A program made the translations under genes and the position numbers. This document shows, one piece after another, positions 41,990-50,929 of a stretch of DNA of 64,000 nucleotides (its first letter is position 1; the number at the start of each line of letters is the position of its first letter). The notes beneath the pieces were generated by a model. That model was given only the letters and a program-made list of their open reading frames with translations. It searched no databases and was not told the origin of the DNA. The DNA is from Nostoc sp. PCC 7107 (GTDB taxonomy: Bacteria > Cyanobacteriota > Cyanobacteriia > Cyanobacteriales > Nostocaceae), in the NCBI RefSeq assembly GCF_000316625.1, contig NC_019676.1, forward strand, positions 1,413,001 to 1,477,000. The letters run 5' to 3'.

Positions 41990-42799
41990 CTAATTATAAG
42001 CTTTAAGTAATGCACTAAAATCCCAAACTTTAGAATTTTCTTTTCCAATAACTAATGGTAGCTTACCATTCCATTTTTCAATTGCTTGTTTTTGGAGTAA
42101 TTCAGTTGTTAAACCATCGCGTAGTAATCTATAAGTTTCAGCTTCGCCTTTGGCTAAATTAACTTTCGCCTCAGCTTCTTTGACTGCTTTCAAAGCCAAA
42201 AATTCGGCTCGTTTAGCTTCTTGTTCCGCAATTTGCTTTGCTTCTACCGCCTCACCAAAGCGCTCAGAAAAATGCACATGAACTAAAGAAATATCATCCA
42301 CTGCGATATGATAACTACGTAAACGTTTAGTTAATGCTGTATCTATTCCTAATTTGACTGCTGCTCTTTTAGTAATAATTTCTTCTGCTGTATATTGAGA
42401 AACAATAGATTTAATGACTTCTTCAACTGCTGGGTTAATAATTCGAGTAATTACATTTTCTTTACTACCAATCTGTTGAAAAATAATATTAACTTCTTCT
42501 GGGATGAGATGCCAATTTAGTGCCACATCAGTGAAAACATCTTGTAAATCTTTAGCCGCAGCTTCAGTAGATATTTCCTGTTTCTGCACACGGATACTTA
42601 ACTTTTCTACTGTATTGACTATCGGGATAATTAAATGAAGTCCTTCGCTTAATATTTGCTCTTGAACTTCGCCAAACTTCATTAATACGCCACGTTCCCC
42701 TGCGTTAACTATTACGCAAGGCGTGAGGAAAATAGTAATTAAACATAAAAGTGCTGTCAATTTTCCAGCATTATTAAAAGCTTTATTGTTTTTCATCAT
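41990..42799 (-). CDS. SPFH/Band 7 (prohibitin-like) membrane protein
   Basis: 269 residues. N-terminal membrane helix (LTALLCLITIFLTPCVIVNAG), then the SPFH domain: GERGVLMKFGEVQEQILSEGLHLIIPIVN, VQKQEISTEAAAKDLQDV, AVEEVIKSIVSQYTAEEIITKR, and the coiled-coil part rich in Ala/Glu (AEQEAKRAEFLALKAVKEAEAKVNLAKGEAE). Prohibitin-type proteins form ring scaffolds in membranes and help membrane proteases and microdomain organisation. No NfeD or FtsH partner lies next to it. Confidence 0.9.
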   Translation of the reverse strand: MMKNNKAFNNAGKLTALLCLITIFLTPCVIVNAGERGVLMKFGEVQEQILSEGLHLIIPIVNTVEKLSIRVQKQEISTEAAAKDLQDVFTDVALNWHLIPEEVNIIFQQIGSKENVITRIINPAVEEVIKSIVSQYTAEEIITKRAAVKLGIDTALTKRLRSYHIAVDDISLVHVHFSERFGEAVEAKQIAEQEAKRAEFLALKAVKEAEAKVNLAKGEAETYRLLRDGLTTELLQKQAIEKWNGKLPLVIGKENSKVWDFSALLKAYN

Positions 42800-43116
42800 C
42801 GTCTGTCAAATTCACTAGTACGCAAAGGCGGAAATAAAGAAATCCATATAGTCAGCTTTTCAGCAATTTATAATGGGTGCTTGATTTAGGCTGTGTTGTA
42901 CTAGCTTAAAAAATATTACAGGATATCTGCGATCGCCAACACCAATTCCCAGAAATATGACATATTCCTATTCAGGAAAAGGTAGAGAGTCGATTCTTCT
43001 GCTGAACTCTGACTCCAAAATTCTGGGATATGTATTTCAGTCCACATCAGGTATCATGCAATCTGTCTAACCTATTAGTAAACTAGTAGAGCTATTTGAT
43101 TGAGGGGGATGGAAAC
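42800..43116. other. Divergent intergenic region
   Basis: About 317 bp between the Band 7 gene and the small membrane protein, which diverge. Apart from one HIP1-like GCGATCGC near 42930 and the GAGGGGGA ribosome-binding site at 43102-43109, no signal could be named. Confidence 0.4.
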
Positions 43117-43386
43117 ATGAGAATTTGGCTGGCTTGCTTTGTGCTAGTATTCGCCTTGGCAGAACTGTTTGACTGGTTACAAGAATTTTCTCTACCATTG
43201 CCGATTTATATTTTAGGTGGAGCGTTTTTAGCAGTTGCTTCTAATTATGACAAAATTGTGGGTTCTTACTTCAGTGACACATCAATTGCTGCATCACTAG
43301 AAACACCACAGCTAGATGCGCCCACTCAACCCCTCGCCTCAATTTCTGCGGTTGAGGATATACAGAAATCAGAACAACAGGTTTAG
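43117..43386 (+). CDS. Small membrane protein of unknown function
   Basis: 89 residues from ATG 43117, fixed by GAGGGGGA eight bases upstream. The first half is hydrophobic (IWLACFVLVFALAELFDWLQ and LPIYILGGAFLAVASNY, two helices); the rest is an acidic, Pro-containing cytoplasmic or periplasmic tail. No recognised domain; short proteins of this layout are widespread in cyanobacteria. Its last four bases overlap the end of the convergent Lin0512 gene. Confidence 0.65.
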   Translation: MRIWLACFVLVFALAELFDWLQEFSLPLPIYILGGAFLAVASNYDKIVGSYFSDTSIAASLETPQLDAPTQPLASISAVEDIQKSEQQV

Positions 43387-43754
43387 TCTGTTTCGATCAA
43401 AACTGTCACCGCAGCGATCGCAATTAACATTTCATCGTTTTTATCATTGAGAGAGGGAATCGCTCTTCCTTCAACCACCATTCCCCCAGACTCAACAGTG
43501 ATAGTTTTGCGTCCAAAAGGTAATACTGCAAGAACCTCATCTGTTCTCACTTGTTCGGGATAAGGTACTGCTATTTGAACTTCCACAATCATCTCATTGG
43601 GATCATTCAAACCAGCGACTTCCCAAACTCCTGGTAAAGCATTATGAGCGATCGCATTGCGTACTGCTCTTGCAGCTGCTACAGTTGGTTCTTGTCCATG
43701 CTGATCTACACCCATCCCCATCTCAATTACTAAACGTTTACGCGCCACAGTCAC
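43383..43754 (-). CDS. Lin0512-family protein
   Basis: 123 residues. KRLVIEMGMGVDQHGQEPTVAAARAVRNAIAHNALPGV is the characteristic segment of the Lin0512 family, and PFGRKTITVESGGMVVEGRAIPSLND continues it. Members are small, probably multimeric proteins without an established biochemical role; conserved His and Asp residues have been noted, but no reaction can be assigned. Convergent overlap of four bases with the preceding gene. Confidence 0.85.
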   Translation of the reverse strand: MTVARKRLVIEMGMGVDQHGQEPTVAAARAVRNAIAHNALPGVWEVAGLNDPNEMIVEVQIAVPYPEQVRTDEVLAVLPFGRKTITVESGGMVVEGRAIPSLNDKNDEMLIAIAAVTVLIETD

Positions 43755-43823
43755 CTCCTGGATATCCTCGATATTTATACTTAACTACTGTAATTAGATT
43801 TGATGTGTACAGCGTTTATTTAG

Positions 43824-44696
43824 TTAATCGCCACCGCCACCGCCACCGCCACCATAATCACCCCCACCGCCACCATAATCACCCCCACCGCCATAGTAAT
43901 AACTGCTACTGTCTCCAATGTAGCTACTACTAGTCCCAGTCCTAGAGACAATAATGAGGAGAAGAGGGATACCAAAGACTAGCAATCCCGACAAAATCCA
44001 CAATAACCTCTCATAAAAAAATTGTGAACTTTGCCATCCAGAGGTTTCAATCTTAGTACCTGTACGATCAAATGCCACCTGAATTTCTAACCCTTCCCCT
44101 GGCTCTAGAGATTGTTTAGCAACAGCCTCAATAGTTTTTGTATCGACTCGGCGAATATTTGCAACTACACCAAAGCTTTGGAATATTTTAATTTTATTAG
44201 TAAATTCTTCAGGAAATTCTACCCTAACCTGCGCCTGTTTAATAGGGGCTTTACGGTCAGAGAATATCGCTTCCCAATATACTTGAGCATAGTTATGATT
44301 GACGCTCAATCCTCCAATAACACGATATTTCAACACGAAAGTAGGGCTTTCTGGTGGTTGCAATTGATGTTCCCAACGAATCCAAAATAGATTATTTACT
44401 GTACTTGTTATACTGGGTAACACTTGACCATTTTCGGATACAGAAACTTCAGTAATTCTGTCTACCTTATATAAAGGAATGTACCGGGAACGCAGATGGT
44501 TATACTCTCCAGTAAAATTATATTTTTGTGTCTCAGTGACTAACATATCACCGTTAGGCTGTACGGCAATATCGACATTGATAAATTCCCAATAGAAAGG
44601 TGCTGATTCGGCTTGGACATTATGAATAGTAAATGTGAAGCCAAGAACAAATGTGAAACAAAATAGCAGCAGCCTGTCTACTAATTTTTTGCTCAT
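43824..44696 (-). CDS. DUF2207-like membrane protein with Gly-rich tail
   Basis: 290 residues from ATG 44696 (MSKKLVDRLLLF); an ATG six codons upstream is possible. Signal peptide ending near VQAE, then a DUF2207 extracytoplasmic beta domain (INVDIAVQPNGDMLVTETQKYNFTGEYNHLRSRYIPL), one membrane helix (LLWILSGLLVFGIPLLLIIV) and a short cytoplasmic tail of (G)nD and Y repeats (GGGGDYGGGGGDYGGGG). Full DUF2207 proteins have a longer C-terminal cytoplasmic part; this is a short form. The tail is encoded by GGC/GGT triplet repeats and could vary in length. Confidence 0.82.
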   Translation of the reverse strand: MSKKLVDRLLLFCFTFVLGFTFTIHNVQAESAPFYWEFINVDIAVQPNGDMLVTETQKYNFTGEYNHLRSRYIPLYKVDRITEVSVSENGQVLPSITSTVNNLFWIRWEHQLQPPESPTFVLKYRVIGGLSVNHNYAQVYWEAIFSDRKAPIKQAQVRVEFPEEFTNKIKIFQSFGVVANIRRVDTKTIEAVAKQSLEPGEGLEIQVAFDRTGTKIETSGWQSSQFFYERLLWILSGLLVFGIPLLLIIVSRTGTSSSYIGDSSSYYYGGGGDYGGGGGDYGGGGGGGGD

Positions 44697-44849
44697 ATAT
44701 TTACAAATTGGCATATTTTGGAAAACGAAAAGAGACGTGATGTATTTACAAAATACCTTCGCAATTTTACGAGGGTAAGTTGATGTCTGAACTCTCTTTT
44801 CTCCGAATTCTTGGCAAAAACAATAAGTCCTAAAAATAAGTTCATTCCA

Positions 44850-45359
44850 CTAAGGACAAAACAAAGTATCACGAGTGTCTCGTCCTGTGGTGGGATTAGT
44901 ACCTTTAGCCACTTTGCACAACTTTTTTTGTTCATCTGGGCGCAGCAGCACATCAGTAAAATCTGCTCCATCAATAATTGCGCCATCAAATTTAGCATTA
45001 GCCGCAAATGCACCTTCTAAAACTGCATTAGTCAAATCGGCTTTCATTAGCCTCGCTGAGTCTAAGGTAGCATTTGTCAAATCAGTTCCCTGTAAATTCG
45101 CTGATTCTAAATTAGCAGCAAAGAAACTCACACCACGCAAGTTACTATTACTAAAATTACTTTGCCGGAGATTAGCTTTGGTAAAGCTAGAATCTGTTAA
45201 ATCACGTCCAGAAAAATCAGCATCTACTAATATTTCTTTGTTATATTCGAGTGCTAAAGCTGTTGGCGTATAAGTAAAATTAGCTGTGATGCTAAAAACT
45301 GCCCACAGCAATACACTGAGTATACCTGCCCAAATGCGATCGCTTAACCTAGAATTCAT
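44850..45359 (-). CDS. Pentapeptide-repeat protein, exported
   Basis: 169 residues from MNSRLSDRIW at 45359; an upstream in-frame ATG overlaps yraN's start region and is less likely. A signal anchor or signal peptide (IWAGILSVLLWAVFSITANFTYTPTALA) is followed by A(D/N)LxX repeats from about 50 to 140 (DADFSGRDLTDSSFTKANLR ... MKADLTNAVLEGAFAANAKF). The ending CKVAKGTNPTTGRDTRDTLFC is the same motif as in the protein at 12771-13277, suggesting one family located in the lumen or periplasm. Divergent from yraN with 14 bp between starts. Confidence 0.87.
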   Translation of the reverse strand: MNSRLSDRIWAGILSVLLWAVFSITANFTYTPTALALEYNKEILVDADFSGRDLTDSSFTKANLRQSNFSNSNLRGVSFFAANLESANLQGTDLTNATLDSARLMKADLTNAVLEGAFAANAKFDGAIIDGADFTDVLLRPDEQKKLCKVAKGTNPTTGRDTRDTLFCP

Positions 45360-45373
45360 CGTACTTTTAACCA

Positions 45374-45856
45374 ATGGCGAATCATCCTCCATCCCATTAT
45401 CTCGATATTGGTCAACTAGGTGAAGATTTAGTTACACAATGGTTACAGTCTAAAGGTTGGTTGATTCTACATCGGCGCTTTTCTTGCCGTTGGGGAGAGA
45501 TTGATATTATTGCTCAATATCCAGGAGGACAAGGGGAAGAATATCTTACTCAAAACTCTACACTTGCTTTTGTCGAGGTGAAAACCCGCAGTTCAGGCAA
45601 TTGGGATGCAGGTGGAAGAAACGCTATCACGCCGCAAAAACAGGCAAAACTATGGCGTACAGCCGAAATATTTTTAGCTCAATATCCCGACAAAGCTGAT
45701 TATCCTTGTCGGTTTGATGTAGCTATTGTGAGTTATCAGCCAATATCTCAGTTACAAACTCAGATCAAATCAGTTCAAGATGCTGTATTTAGTTCATCAG
45801 TTGCGGGATACAAATTTCATCTGCAAGAATATATCCCGGCAGCTTTTGATTCTTGA
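45374..45856 (+). CDS. YraN/UPF0102-family endonuclease-like protein
   Basis: 160 residues. [24 protein letters not shown], then [10 protein letters not shown] and [14 protein letters not shown] give the E/D-(x)n-EVK pattern of the PD-(D/E)XK fold seen in UPF0102 proteins. The family is predicted to bind or cut branched DNA, but activity is not proven in general. An insertion [14 protein letters not shown] between the two catalytic motifs is typical of cyanobacterial versions. The start codons of yraN and the pentapeptide gene are so close that their promoters must overlap. Confidence 0.9.
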   Translation: MANHPPSHYLDIGQLGEDLVTQWLQSKGWLILHRRFSCRWGEIDIIAQYPGGQGEEYLTQNSTLAFVEVKTRSSGNWDAGGRNAITPQKQAKLWRTAEIFLAQYPDKADYPCRFDVAIVSYQPISQLQTQIKSVQDAVFSSSVAGYKFHLQEYIPAAFDS

Positions 45857-45861
45857 ATTGA

Positions 45862-45957
45862 TTAAAGTGAGGGCGAATAATAATTGATCACAACTTCAAT
45901 ATCTTTGTCAGCAATTACAAATTCTTTGCAGTCGCCCTCACAATAAAGAGTTTCACG
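45862..45957 (-). other. Coding-like 31-codon frame without a start, inside a hairpin
   Basis: On the minus strand the frame after a stop reads RETLYCEGDCKEFVIADKDI then EVVINYYSPSL and stop. Composition looks like protein, with two close cysteines, but there is no ATG, GTG or TTG. Perfect 10-base arms GTGAGGGCGA (45867-45876) and TCGCCCTCAC (45932-45941) enclose most of it. It may be a small gene fragment or an RNA structure. Confidence 0.3.
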
Positions 45958-46342
45958 CTAAAGTTTCAGGACAGTAACCTAATCCACGGACAAACTGTTG
46001 GCGGAATGCTTCGATTTCATCTCTCTCTGGACTACCATGAGAAACGATCGCTACTTGATAGCGGCGCATTACGTCTACAGGACACTGGCCAGCTTCCAAA
46101 CTCCAAAGTGCCATTTGCACACGCATTGGTGGCTCGTAGCAAATTCCTAATTCATTTAGGAAAGCCCGAAAGTCTCCATCCTGTTGCGCTGAGACTTGAC
46201 CTTTAAGTTTGACCCTAACCACCCAGCCATCAATTTGATGAATTACGGTAACGAACGAAACTGGTATTTGGGGCGTTGCGTGCAGATGTTGAACGACCCG
46301 CAATGTTAGACTGGCATTTGCCAGATAATACAAATATTCCAT
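45953..46342 (-). CDS. Conserved cytoplasmic protein of unknown function
   Basis: 129 residues from MEYLYYLANASL at 46342; the longer frame begins with a TTG eight codons earlier. It shows VTVIHQIDGWVVRVKLKGQVS and ALWSLEAGQCPVDVMRRYQVAIVSHGSPERDEIEAFRQQFVRGLG, a mix of beta strands and helices with no signal peptide or membrane segment. I do not recognise the family beyond its cyanobacterial look. The last five bases overlap the coding-like frame described at 45862-45957. Confidence 0.6.
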   Translation of the reverse strand: MEYLYYLANASLTLRVVQHLHATPQIPVSFVTVIHQIDGWVVRVKLKGQVSAQQDGDFRAFLNELGICYEPPMRVQMALWSLEAGQCPVDVMRRYQVAIVSHGSPERDEIEAFRQQFVRGLGYCPETLA

Positions 46343-46416
46343 GTTGGTGCTTGGGATCAAAGCCAATCCTACACTTCTATCATCCTCAATAGATCAGTTT
46401 CCCGGTAGGGTAGAAG

Positions 46417-46435
46417 CCCCCGTCTTTGGATGGGG
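46417..46435. repeat. Hairpin resembling an IS200/IS605-type end
   Basis: TAGAAGCCCCCGTCTTTGG then ATGGGGA forms a CCCC-stem hairpin of the type found at the right end of many cyanobacterial tnpB elements. No tnpA or tnpB remains nearby, so this would be at most a relic. Confidence 0.3.
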
Positions 46436-46566
46436 AGTTTTACCCATATTTATGACTCATCATTAGGTATTACTTAATGATGCCCGTAGGAAAACCCTAT
46501 GAATGAAGTTGTGTTTTCCCTAGAAAATATCTACTAACAAACTCGTAAAATTTAGCATAACCTTCA

Positions 46567-47727
46567 ATGGAGCCACCAATAACGCAAGGAAATTTTAATA
46601 AAGTGACTGCCACAGGAGTAGAAGAAGTAAACTTAGATTGTTCATTAATTGGGTATGACTACGTACTACCTCCAGAACTGATTGCCCAAAATCCGGCAGT
46701 TCCCAGAGATAGTTCTCGATTATTAGTCGTCAACTCCGCCGCCACAAGCGATAATTCCGCCCCTCTACACCACATCTTCCGCGATTTACCTGAACTCCTG
46801 CGTCCTGGTGATTTGTTGGTGATGAATAATACCAAAGTTATACCCGCCAGACTGTACGGTAATAAATCTACTGGAGCCGAAGTTGAGGTATTACTTTTAG
46901 AAGAGAGGCAAGATAATTGTTGGTTAGCATTAGTTAAGCCAGGAAAGCGTTTTAAATCAGGTTCCCAAATTATTTTTTCTGGTAAAGGACTAGAAAATAA
47001 CTCCCCCACGCCCCAACTCACAGCTAGAGTTTTAGAAACCGATGCAGCGACTGGCGGGCGGTTGTTGCAATTTGATGTCCCGCCAGGAAAATCTTTGGTA
47101 GAACTGTTAGATAAATTTGGTGAGATTCCTTTACCGCCTTACATCACTACTTCAGATGCGGCGGATGAACAATACCAGACTGTATACGCCGAACAACCAG
47201 GTGCGATCGCAGCGCCAACGGCTGGGTTACACTTTACTCCAGAGTTACTAGAAAAATTGCGCGATCGCAATATCCATCAAGCATTTGTCACACTCCATGT
47301 TGGTGTGGGTACATTTCGCCCTGTGGAAGTGGAAGATGTCACCACCCACGAAATGCACGAAGAATGGATTGAAGTTCCTGTGGCTACAGTAGAACAAATC
47401 CGTGCCACTCAAGCCGCTGGTGGGCGAGTTATTGCTGTCGGTACAACAGTGGTACGTTCTTTAGAAGGTGCAGCCCAATTGGGGGAATTACAACCATTTT
47501 GTGGCAAAACCAACTTATTTATTTATCCTGGCTATCAATGGCGGGTAGTGGAGGGGTTAATTACTAATTTTCACCTACCGCGTTCGAGTTTACTAATGCT
47601 GGTAAGTGCCTTAATTGGCAGACTAAGATTATTGCAAATATACCAAGAAGCGATCGCCTCTCGATATCGGTTCTATTCTTTTGGTGATGCCATGCTAGTT
47701 TTGCCAGCAGAAAATAAAAAGATATAG
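46567..47727 (+). CDS. queA: S-adenosylmethionine:tRNA ribosyltransferase-isomerase
   Basis: 386 residues. [25 protein letters not shown] at about 30-55 is the QueA start signature, with [44 protein letters not shown] and [16 protein letters not shown] further on. It transfers the ribosyl part of SAM to 7-aminomethyl-7-deazaguanine in tRNA to form epoxyqueuosine. The first 28 residues before the conserved part are longer than usual; a later start is not obvious in frame. No preQ1 riboswitch was recognised upstream. Confidence 0.95.
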   Translation: MEPPITQGNFNKVTATGVEEVNLDCSLIGYDYVLPPELIAQNPAVPRDSSRLLVVNSAATSDNSAPLHHIFRDLPELLRPGDLLVMNNTKVIPARLYGNKSTGAEVEVLLLEERQDNCWLALVKPGKRFKSGSQIIFSGKGLENNSPTPQLTARVLETDAATGGRLLQFDVPPGKSLVELLDKFGEIPLPPYITTSDAADEQYQTVYAEQPGAIAAPTAGLHFTPELLEKLRDRNIHQAFVTLHVGVGTFRPVEVEDVTTHEMHEEWIEVPVATVEQIRATQAAGGRVIAVGTTVVRSLEGAAQLGELQPFCGKTNLFIYPGYQWRVVEGLITNFHLPRSSLLMLVSALIGRLRLLQIYQEAIASRYRFYSFGDAMLVLPAENKKI

Positions 47728-47733
47728 ATTTAC

Positions 47734-47766
47734 AAGAAGTCCTGGTTACAGTAACTAGGACTTCTT
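47734..47766 (+). terminator. queA terminator hairpin
   Basis: AAGAAGTCCT-x-GTTAC-A-GTAAC-x-AGGACTTCTT: arms of 10 and 5 bp with one unpaired pair between, seven bases after the queA stop. The U-run is short (CTTCTTTATAAA) but the stem is very strong. Confidence 0.65.
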
Positions 47767-47777
47767 TATAAATCTAT

Positions 47778-47890
47778 TCAATTAGAGCGGTAGTCAGATA
47801 TGTTAGTTTCAAAGTTGTTAAAATCGGGGCGAAAAACAACAAGGCCAATTAAATCTCTTTTGGGAAAATCAATTAGTTTTTGTTTGAGTG
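47778..47890 (-). pseudogene. Fragment paralogous to the small gene at 50607-50852
   Basis: Minus-strand frame ending at 47778 reads LIDFPKRDLIGLVVFRPDFN then NFETNISDYRSN and stop. This aligns with the N-terminal part of the 81-residue protein at 50607-50852 (ELFGSVVFTPDFNSFKTINPS). There is no start codon in frame and the membrane segment of the paralogue is missing, so it is a remnant or a frameshifted relic. It lies directly downstream of the SLH-DUF3370 gene on the same strand. Confidence 0.5.
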
Positions 47891-47919
47891 GAGTTTCAAG
47901 GTGGGCATTGCTGCAAAAC

Positions 47920-49818
47920 TCACATCTGCGTTCTCACAGTTAAAACCTGTGGCGGGGTAGCATCAGGGGGATACAAAAAGTCTACTTGAATTTGGCGCTG
48001 ATCTCCGGCTGGCATCTGCAAAGTTATCAAAGCTTTTCCTACTTGTCCCCGTCGCTGAACTAAATGAACATAGCGTGTTTGTTCTACTTTACGATCATCG
48101 GTGTAACGTAATCTCACTGTTCCGCGAAAAAATACTTGTTCAACTTGGGGATTTAAAAACAGCAGTCTGTCCTTACCACCCTCATCTTTTAATGGCGTTT
48201 CTATTGATACAGTTACAGTCTGAGTTTGGTTACTGGGATTGTGTAGCGGCAAAGTGAGATTGTATTCTACACCATAGTTACTGTGAGCAAAGTAGGCTGT
48301 ATCGTTGTAGCGTTTCAGCATTGGCGCACTTTGAATTTGTCCGGTGCTGAGTGTAATTAAATGCACTGTTCCCAAGGGATAAGAGAATGCTTTCCCTGGT
48401 TGGGGTATCGTCAACTCAGATACATTAGAATTATCTGTAATTTTTGCTTGCCATTGTGTACCTTGAGACACACCCGCAACTCGACTAAAAACTGTTGGTT
48501 CTCTAGGAGGGTCGAGAGGTGTAGGAATGGGGTCACGCTTACCTGCTAGACTACCTGTATCTAAAAGTGTTTGCCACTCACTTACAGAAGGCGGAACTTG
48601 ACTATTCTTTGCTAAGTTTGCCAGATAAATTGGGCGATCGCTCACTAATCGCATCATTGTTGTTCGACCATTAGAACTAGGTGCTTGTACAGGAATAGGT
48701 AAGTTCGCCAATATTTGCGTTTTTCCCGGTTCTATGACTAATTTATCGGGAAAATTTGCTTGTCTGACACCCCGCAACACATCGTTCATGGTTCTACTAC
48801 CAGGGCCAGCGTAAACTGTACTTTGAGGATTATCCGCCACATCAGGCAAATCAATAAACGGTGCTTCTCTGGTTTGGTAACTGGCTGCTTGTAGTACCTG
48901 CAATGTGGCGGGTTCATTTCCTGGGTTGTGAACCATTATCCCTTGGTAAACAGTGCGGTTTTGGGCTGGTGTTTCTGCCCTAACGATATGATGGGCAAAT
49001 ACATCAAATCTGCCTTGGAATGGGTAGTTTAAATGCGCTTCCTTGACTTGTTTGCCGTCGGAGGGGAAAGTTGAAAGTAAAATACCTTCAGTTGTGACTA
49101 ATTCGGGACTGTTGCTGTTAAAGGTGGGAATAATATCGAGTTGTCCTGGTAAAGAACGCACTTCTTGGGGGGATACTTGGACACCTGCAATATATTCTGG
49201 GGGAACAGTGTAGATATTTAACGCCCGACACATCAAGGCTGCAACTTCGCCTCTGGTAACACTTTGCAGCGGTTTTAGCTGTTTAACATTGGGATAATTA
49301 ACAACAATACTGTTAATTGTGGCAGATGCGATCGCATTCTGAGCGTAATTGGGAATTTGTTGAGCATCTGTAAAATAACGTTGTAATATCTGTGCTGGGT
49401 TAGGCTGAAGACTATAATTTTTTGCACCCGCTACAACACCGATAATTTGCGCCCTCGGAATTGCTTGATTAGGTTGAAATACTCCACCCGGATAACCAGA
49501 AAAAAATCCTTTTTGATAAGCTGTAGAAATTGCTTTTGCTGCCCAATAATTAGCAGGTACATCTTTAAAATTAGTGGCACTGCGTTTAACTGCTGCATCA
49601 GGAAAGGCGTTGAGCATCAGTACAGCCGCTTCTGCCCTGGTGACGGTAGAATTAGGGCGAAATGTGCCATCAGGATAACCTGTGATTAGTTTCCGTTCTC
49701 CCAGTTGTTGAACACAAGCTTCTCCCCAATAATTTTGGGTATCTATAAAAGTTAGTACACGAGAGTCTGAAAGACTTAAAACTAAGCCTGCTGCTAGAGA
49801 AATCTTGCCCAAATTCAT
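47920..49818 (-). CDS. SLH-domain protein with DUF3370-like C-terminal region
   Basis: 632 residues. A signal peptide is followed by three S-layer homology repeats within about 25-200 (YWGEACVQQLGERKLITGYPDGTFRPNSTVTRAEAAVLML, YWAAKAISTAYQKGFFSGYPGGVFQPNQAIPRAQIIGVV, and a third with VTRGEVAALMCRAL). From about 215 on comes a large beta-rich region (YAGPGSRTMNDVLRGVRQ, YFAHSNYGVEYNLTLPLHNPSN) that I take for DUF3370. SLH repeats bind peptidoglycan-linked polymers, so the protein probably sits in the envelope. Function of DUF3370 is unknown. Confidence 0.82.
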   Translation of the reverse strand: MNLGKISLAAGLVLSLSDSRVLTFIDTQNYWGEACVQQLGERKLITGYPDGTFRPNSTVTRAEAAVLMLNAFPDAAVKRSATNFKDVPANYWAAKAISTAYQKGFFSGYPGGVFQPNQAIPRAQIIGVVAGAKNYSLQPNPAQILQRYFTDAQQIPNYAQNAIASATINSIVVNYPNVKQLKPLQSVTRGEVAALMCRALNIYTVPPEYIAGVQVSPQEVRSLPGQLDIIPTFNSNSPELVTTEGILLSTFPSDGKQVKEAHLNYPFQGRFDVFAHHIVRAETPAQNRTVYQGIMVHNPGNEPATLQVLQAASYQTREAPFIDLPDVADNPQSTVYAGPGSRTMNDVLRGVRQANFPDKLVIEPGKTQILANLPIPVQAPSSNGRTTMMRLVSDRPIYLANLAKNSQVPPSVSEWQTLLDTGSLAGKRDPIPTPLDPPREPTVFSRVAGVSQGTQWQAKITDNSNVSELTIPQPGKAFSYPLGTVHLITLSTGQIQSAPMLKRYNDTAYFAHSNYGVEYNLTLPLHNPSNQTQTVTVSIETPLKDEGGKDRLLFLNPQVEQVFFRGTVRLRYTDDRKVEQTRYVHLVQRRGQVGKALITLQMPAGDQRQIQVDFLYPPDATPPQVLTVRTQM

Positions 49819-49977
49819 TTTTATAAATACAGATAAACACCGCTAAATTATCTATGTTCATCTATGTTTATCTGTGGTTTGTTACGAAAAATTATTTTTC
49901 AATTTTGCCATCTGGAATAGACCTTGCTCAAAACGATATAGCCTAAAGTGATGGAGAAAAGCTAGTATTAGCTTATG

Positions 49978-50295
49978 TTATGTGGGGAGAAATAAGCGTC
50001 TGCCTAAAAGAATGGCTCCTAAATTTGCCAACAGACAAATACTTCCTAGTCCCAATAAAATGTATGTGGGAGCCATGACAACTCCAATCATAAACCAAGC
50101 AAATACATGGAGTATCATTAATAAAGCAAAGATACTTGCAATTGCAGCACTTTGCCAAATCTCAATAGCTGGACGAGATGATAATCTTAAACCTATTGTC
50201 AACGAGGTGGCAATTAAGTTAGCTGGAATGAGAAAGGCACAAATACTAATGCAGTAATTGCTAGAAAATAGCGTCAAAGTGTTGAAGTCTAACAT
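49978..50295 (-). CDS. Small integral membrane protein, unknown function
   Basis: 105 residues with three or four hydrophobic segments (YCISICAFLIPANLIATSLTIGL, AAIASIFALLMILHVFAWFMIGVVMAPTYILLGLGSICLLANLGAILLG) and few charges. No recognised family, although the layout and the conserved-looking Pro/Asn in the first helix are frequent among cyanobacterial hypothetical membrane proteins. It stands alone between two intergenic stretches. Confidence 0.6.
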   Translation of the reverse strand: MLDFNTLTLFSSNYCISICAFLIPANLIATSLTIGLRLSSRPAIEIWQSAAIASIFALLMILHVFAWFMIGVVMAPTYILLGLGSICLLANLGAILLGRRLFLPT

Positions 50296-50606
50296 GATTT
50301 TTACTAGGATAAATTGCCAAATTTTAGATAAATATTTGTTCCCATATCCTAAAGGATATAGGACTTTAAAATATTTGTTGCTTGATAACCGAAACTATCT
50401 TACTCGATGTGTAACTTATTTTTGCAAACCCACTTCCATTCCTCTCCCTGCAACGGAGAGAGGCTTTGATTCTTTCTCCCCTTCCCTTGTAGGCAAGGGG
50501 TTAGGTTTGAGATAAAGTTGCAGCGTTATCTTATTAATCATCAAAAATTTAAACCACCAAGAAGTTGGTGGTTCACCGAAGATATTATTAACTATTAGTC
50601 AAGCAT
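50296..50606. other. Intergenic region with repeat and terminator
   Basis: 311 bp. A CCTCTCCCTGCAACGGAGAGAGGC hairpin followed by CTCCCCTTCCC...GGCAAGGGGTTAGG (about 50438-50505) is a repeat type seen again, shortened, at 52095-52180. The minus-strand terminator at 50552-50573 follows. Confidence 0.55.
50552..50573 (-). terminator. Terminator of the 50607-50852 gene
   Basis: On the minus strand AACCACCAA-CTTC-TTGGTGGTT is followed by TAAATTTTT; perfect 9-bp arms, 34 bp after the stop of the minus-strand gene. Confidence 0.7.
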
Positions 50607-50852
50607 TTAACCAGGAAAAAAAGCTTGGATAATCAATGTTCTGGCAAATCCAGATATACCGAGAGCCAGCACAGTCATAGTAAATAACAGGCTGATTCGA
50701 GGTTTAGAATCTAGTTTGTTATCTTCTCTACCGCCTGTGAAGAATAAAGACCATGCTTGTGAAGGATTGATAGTCTTAAAGCTATTAAAGTCAGGTGTGA
50801 AAACAACAGAACCAAATAGCTCAGGAGATTGGAAGTTTAAATTATTAATCAT
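50607..50852 (-). CDS. Small single-helix membrane protein, unknown function
   Basis: 81 residues. The N-terminal half (PELFGSVVFTPDFNSFKTINPSQAWSLFFTGG) is polar with several aromatics; residues 54-75 form one membrane helix (LLFTMTVLALGISGFARTLIIQAFF). Size and single helix are reminiscent of small thylakoid subunits, but no known photosystem or NDH subunit was recognised. A degenerate copy of its N-terminal part is found at 47778-47890, which shows that the segment VVFxPDFNxF is under some conservation. Confidence 0.6.
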   Translation of the reverse strand: MINNLNFQSPELFGSVVFTPDFNSFKTINPSQAWSLFFTGGREDNKLDSKPRISLLFTMTVLALGISGFARTLIIQAFFPG

Positions 50853-50929
50853 GTAAATAAGTATAACAAAAATCTTGCGGAAATGCTAAGTCCATGATTA
50901 AGACGTATTCAATGTAGCGATGCGATCGC

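Noticed and set aside
46380-46560. preQ1 or other riboswitch upstream of queA
   Set aside because: Hairpins are present, but none of the conserved preQ1 pseudoknot elements could be found.
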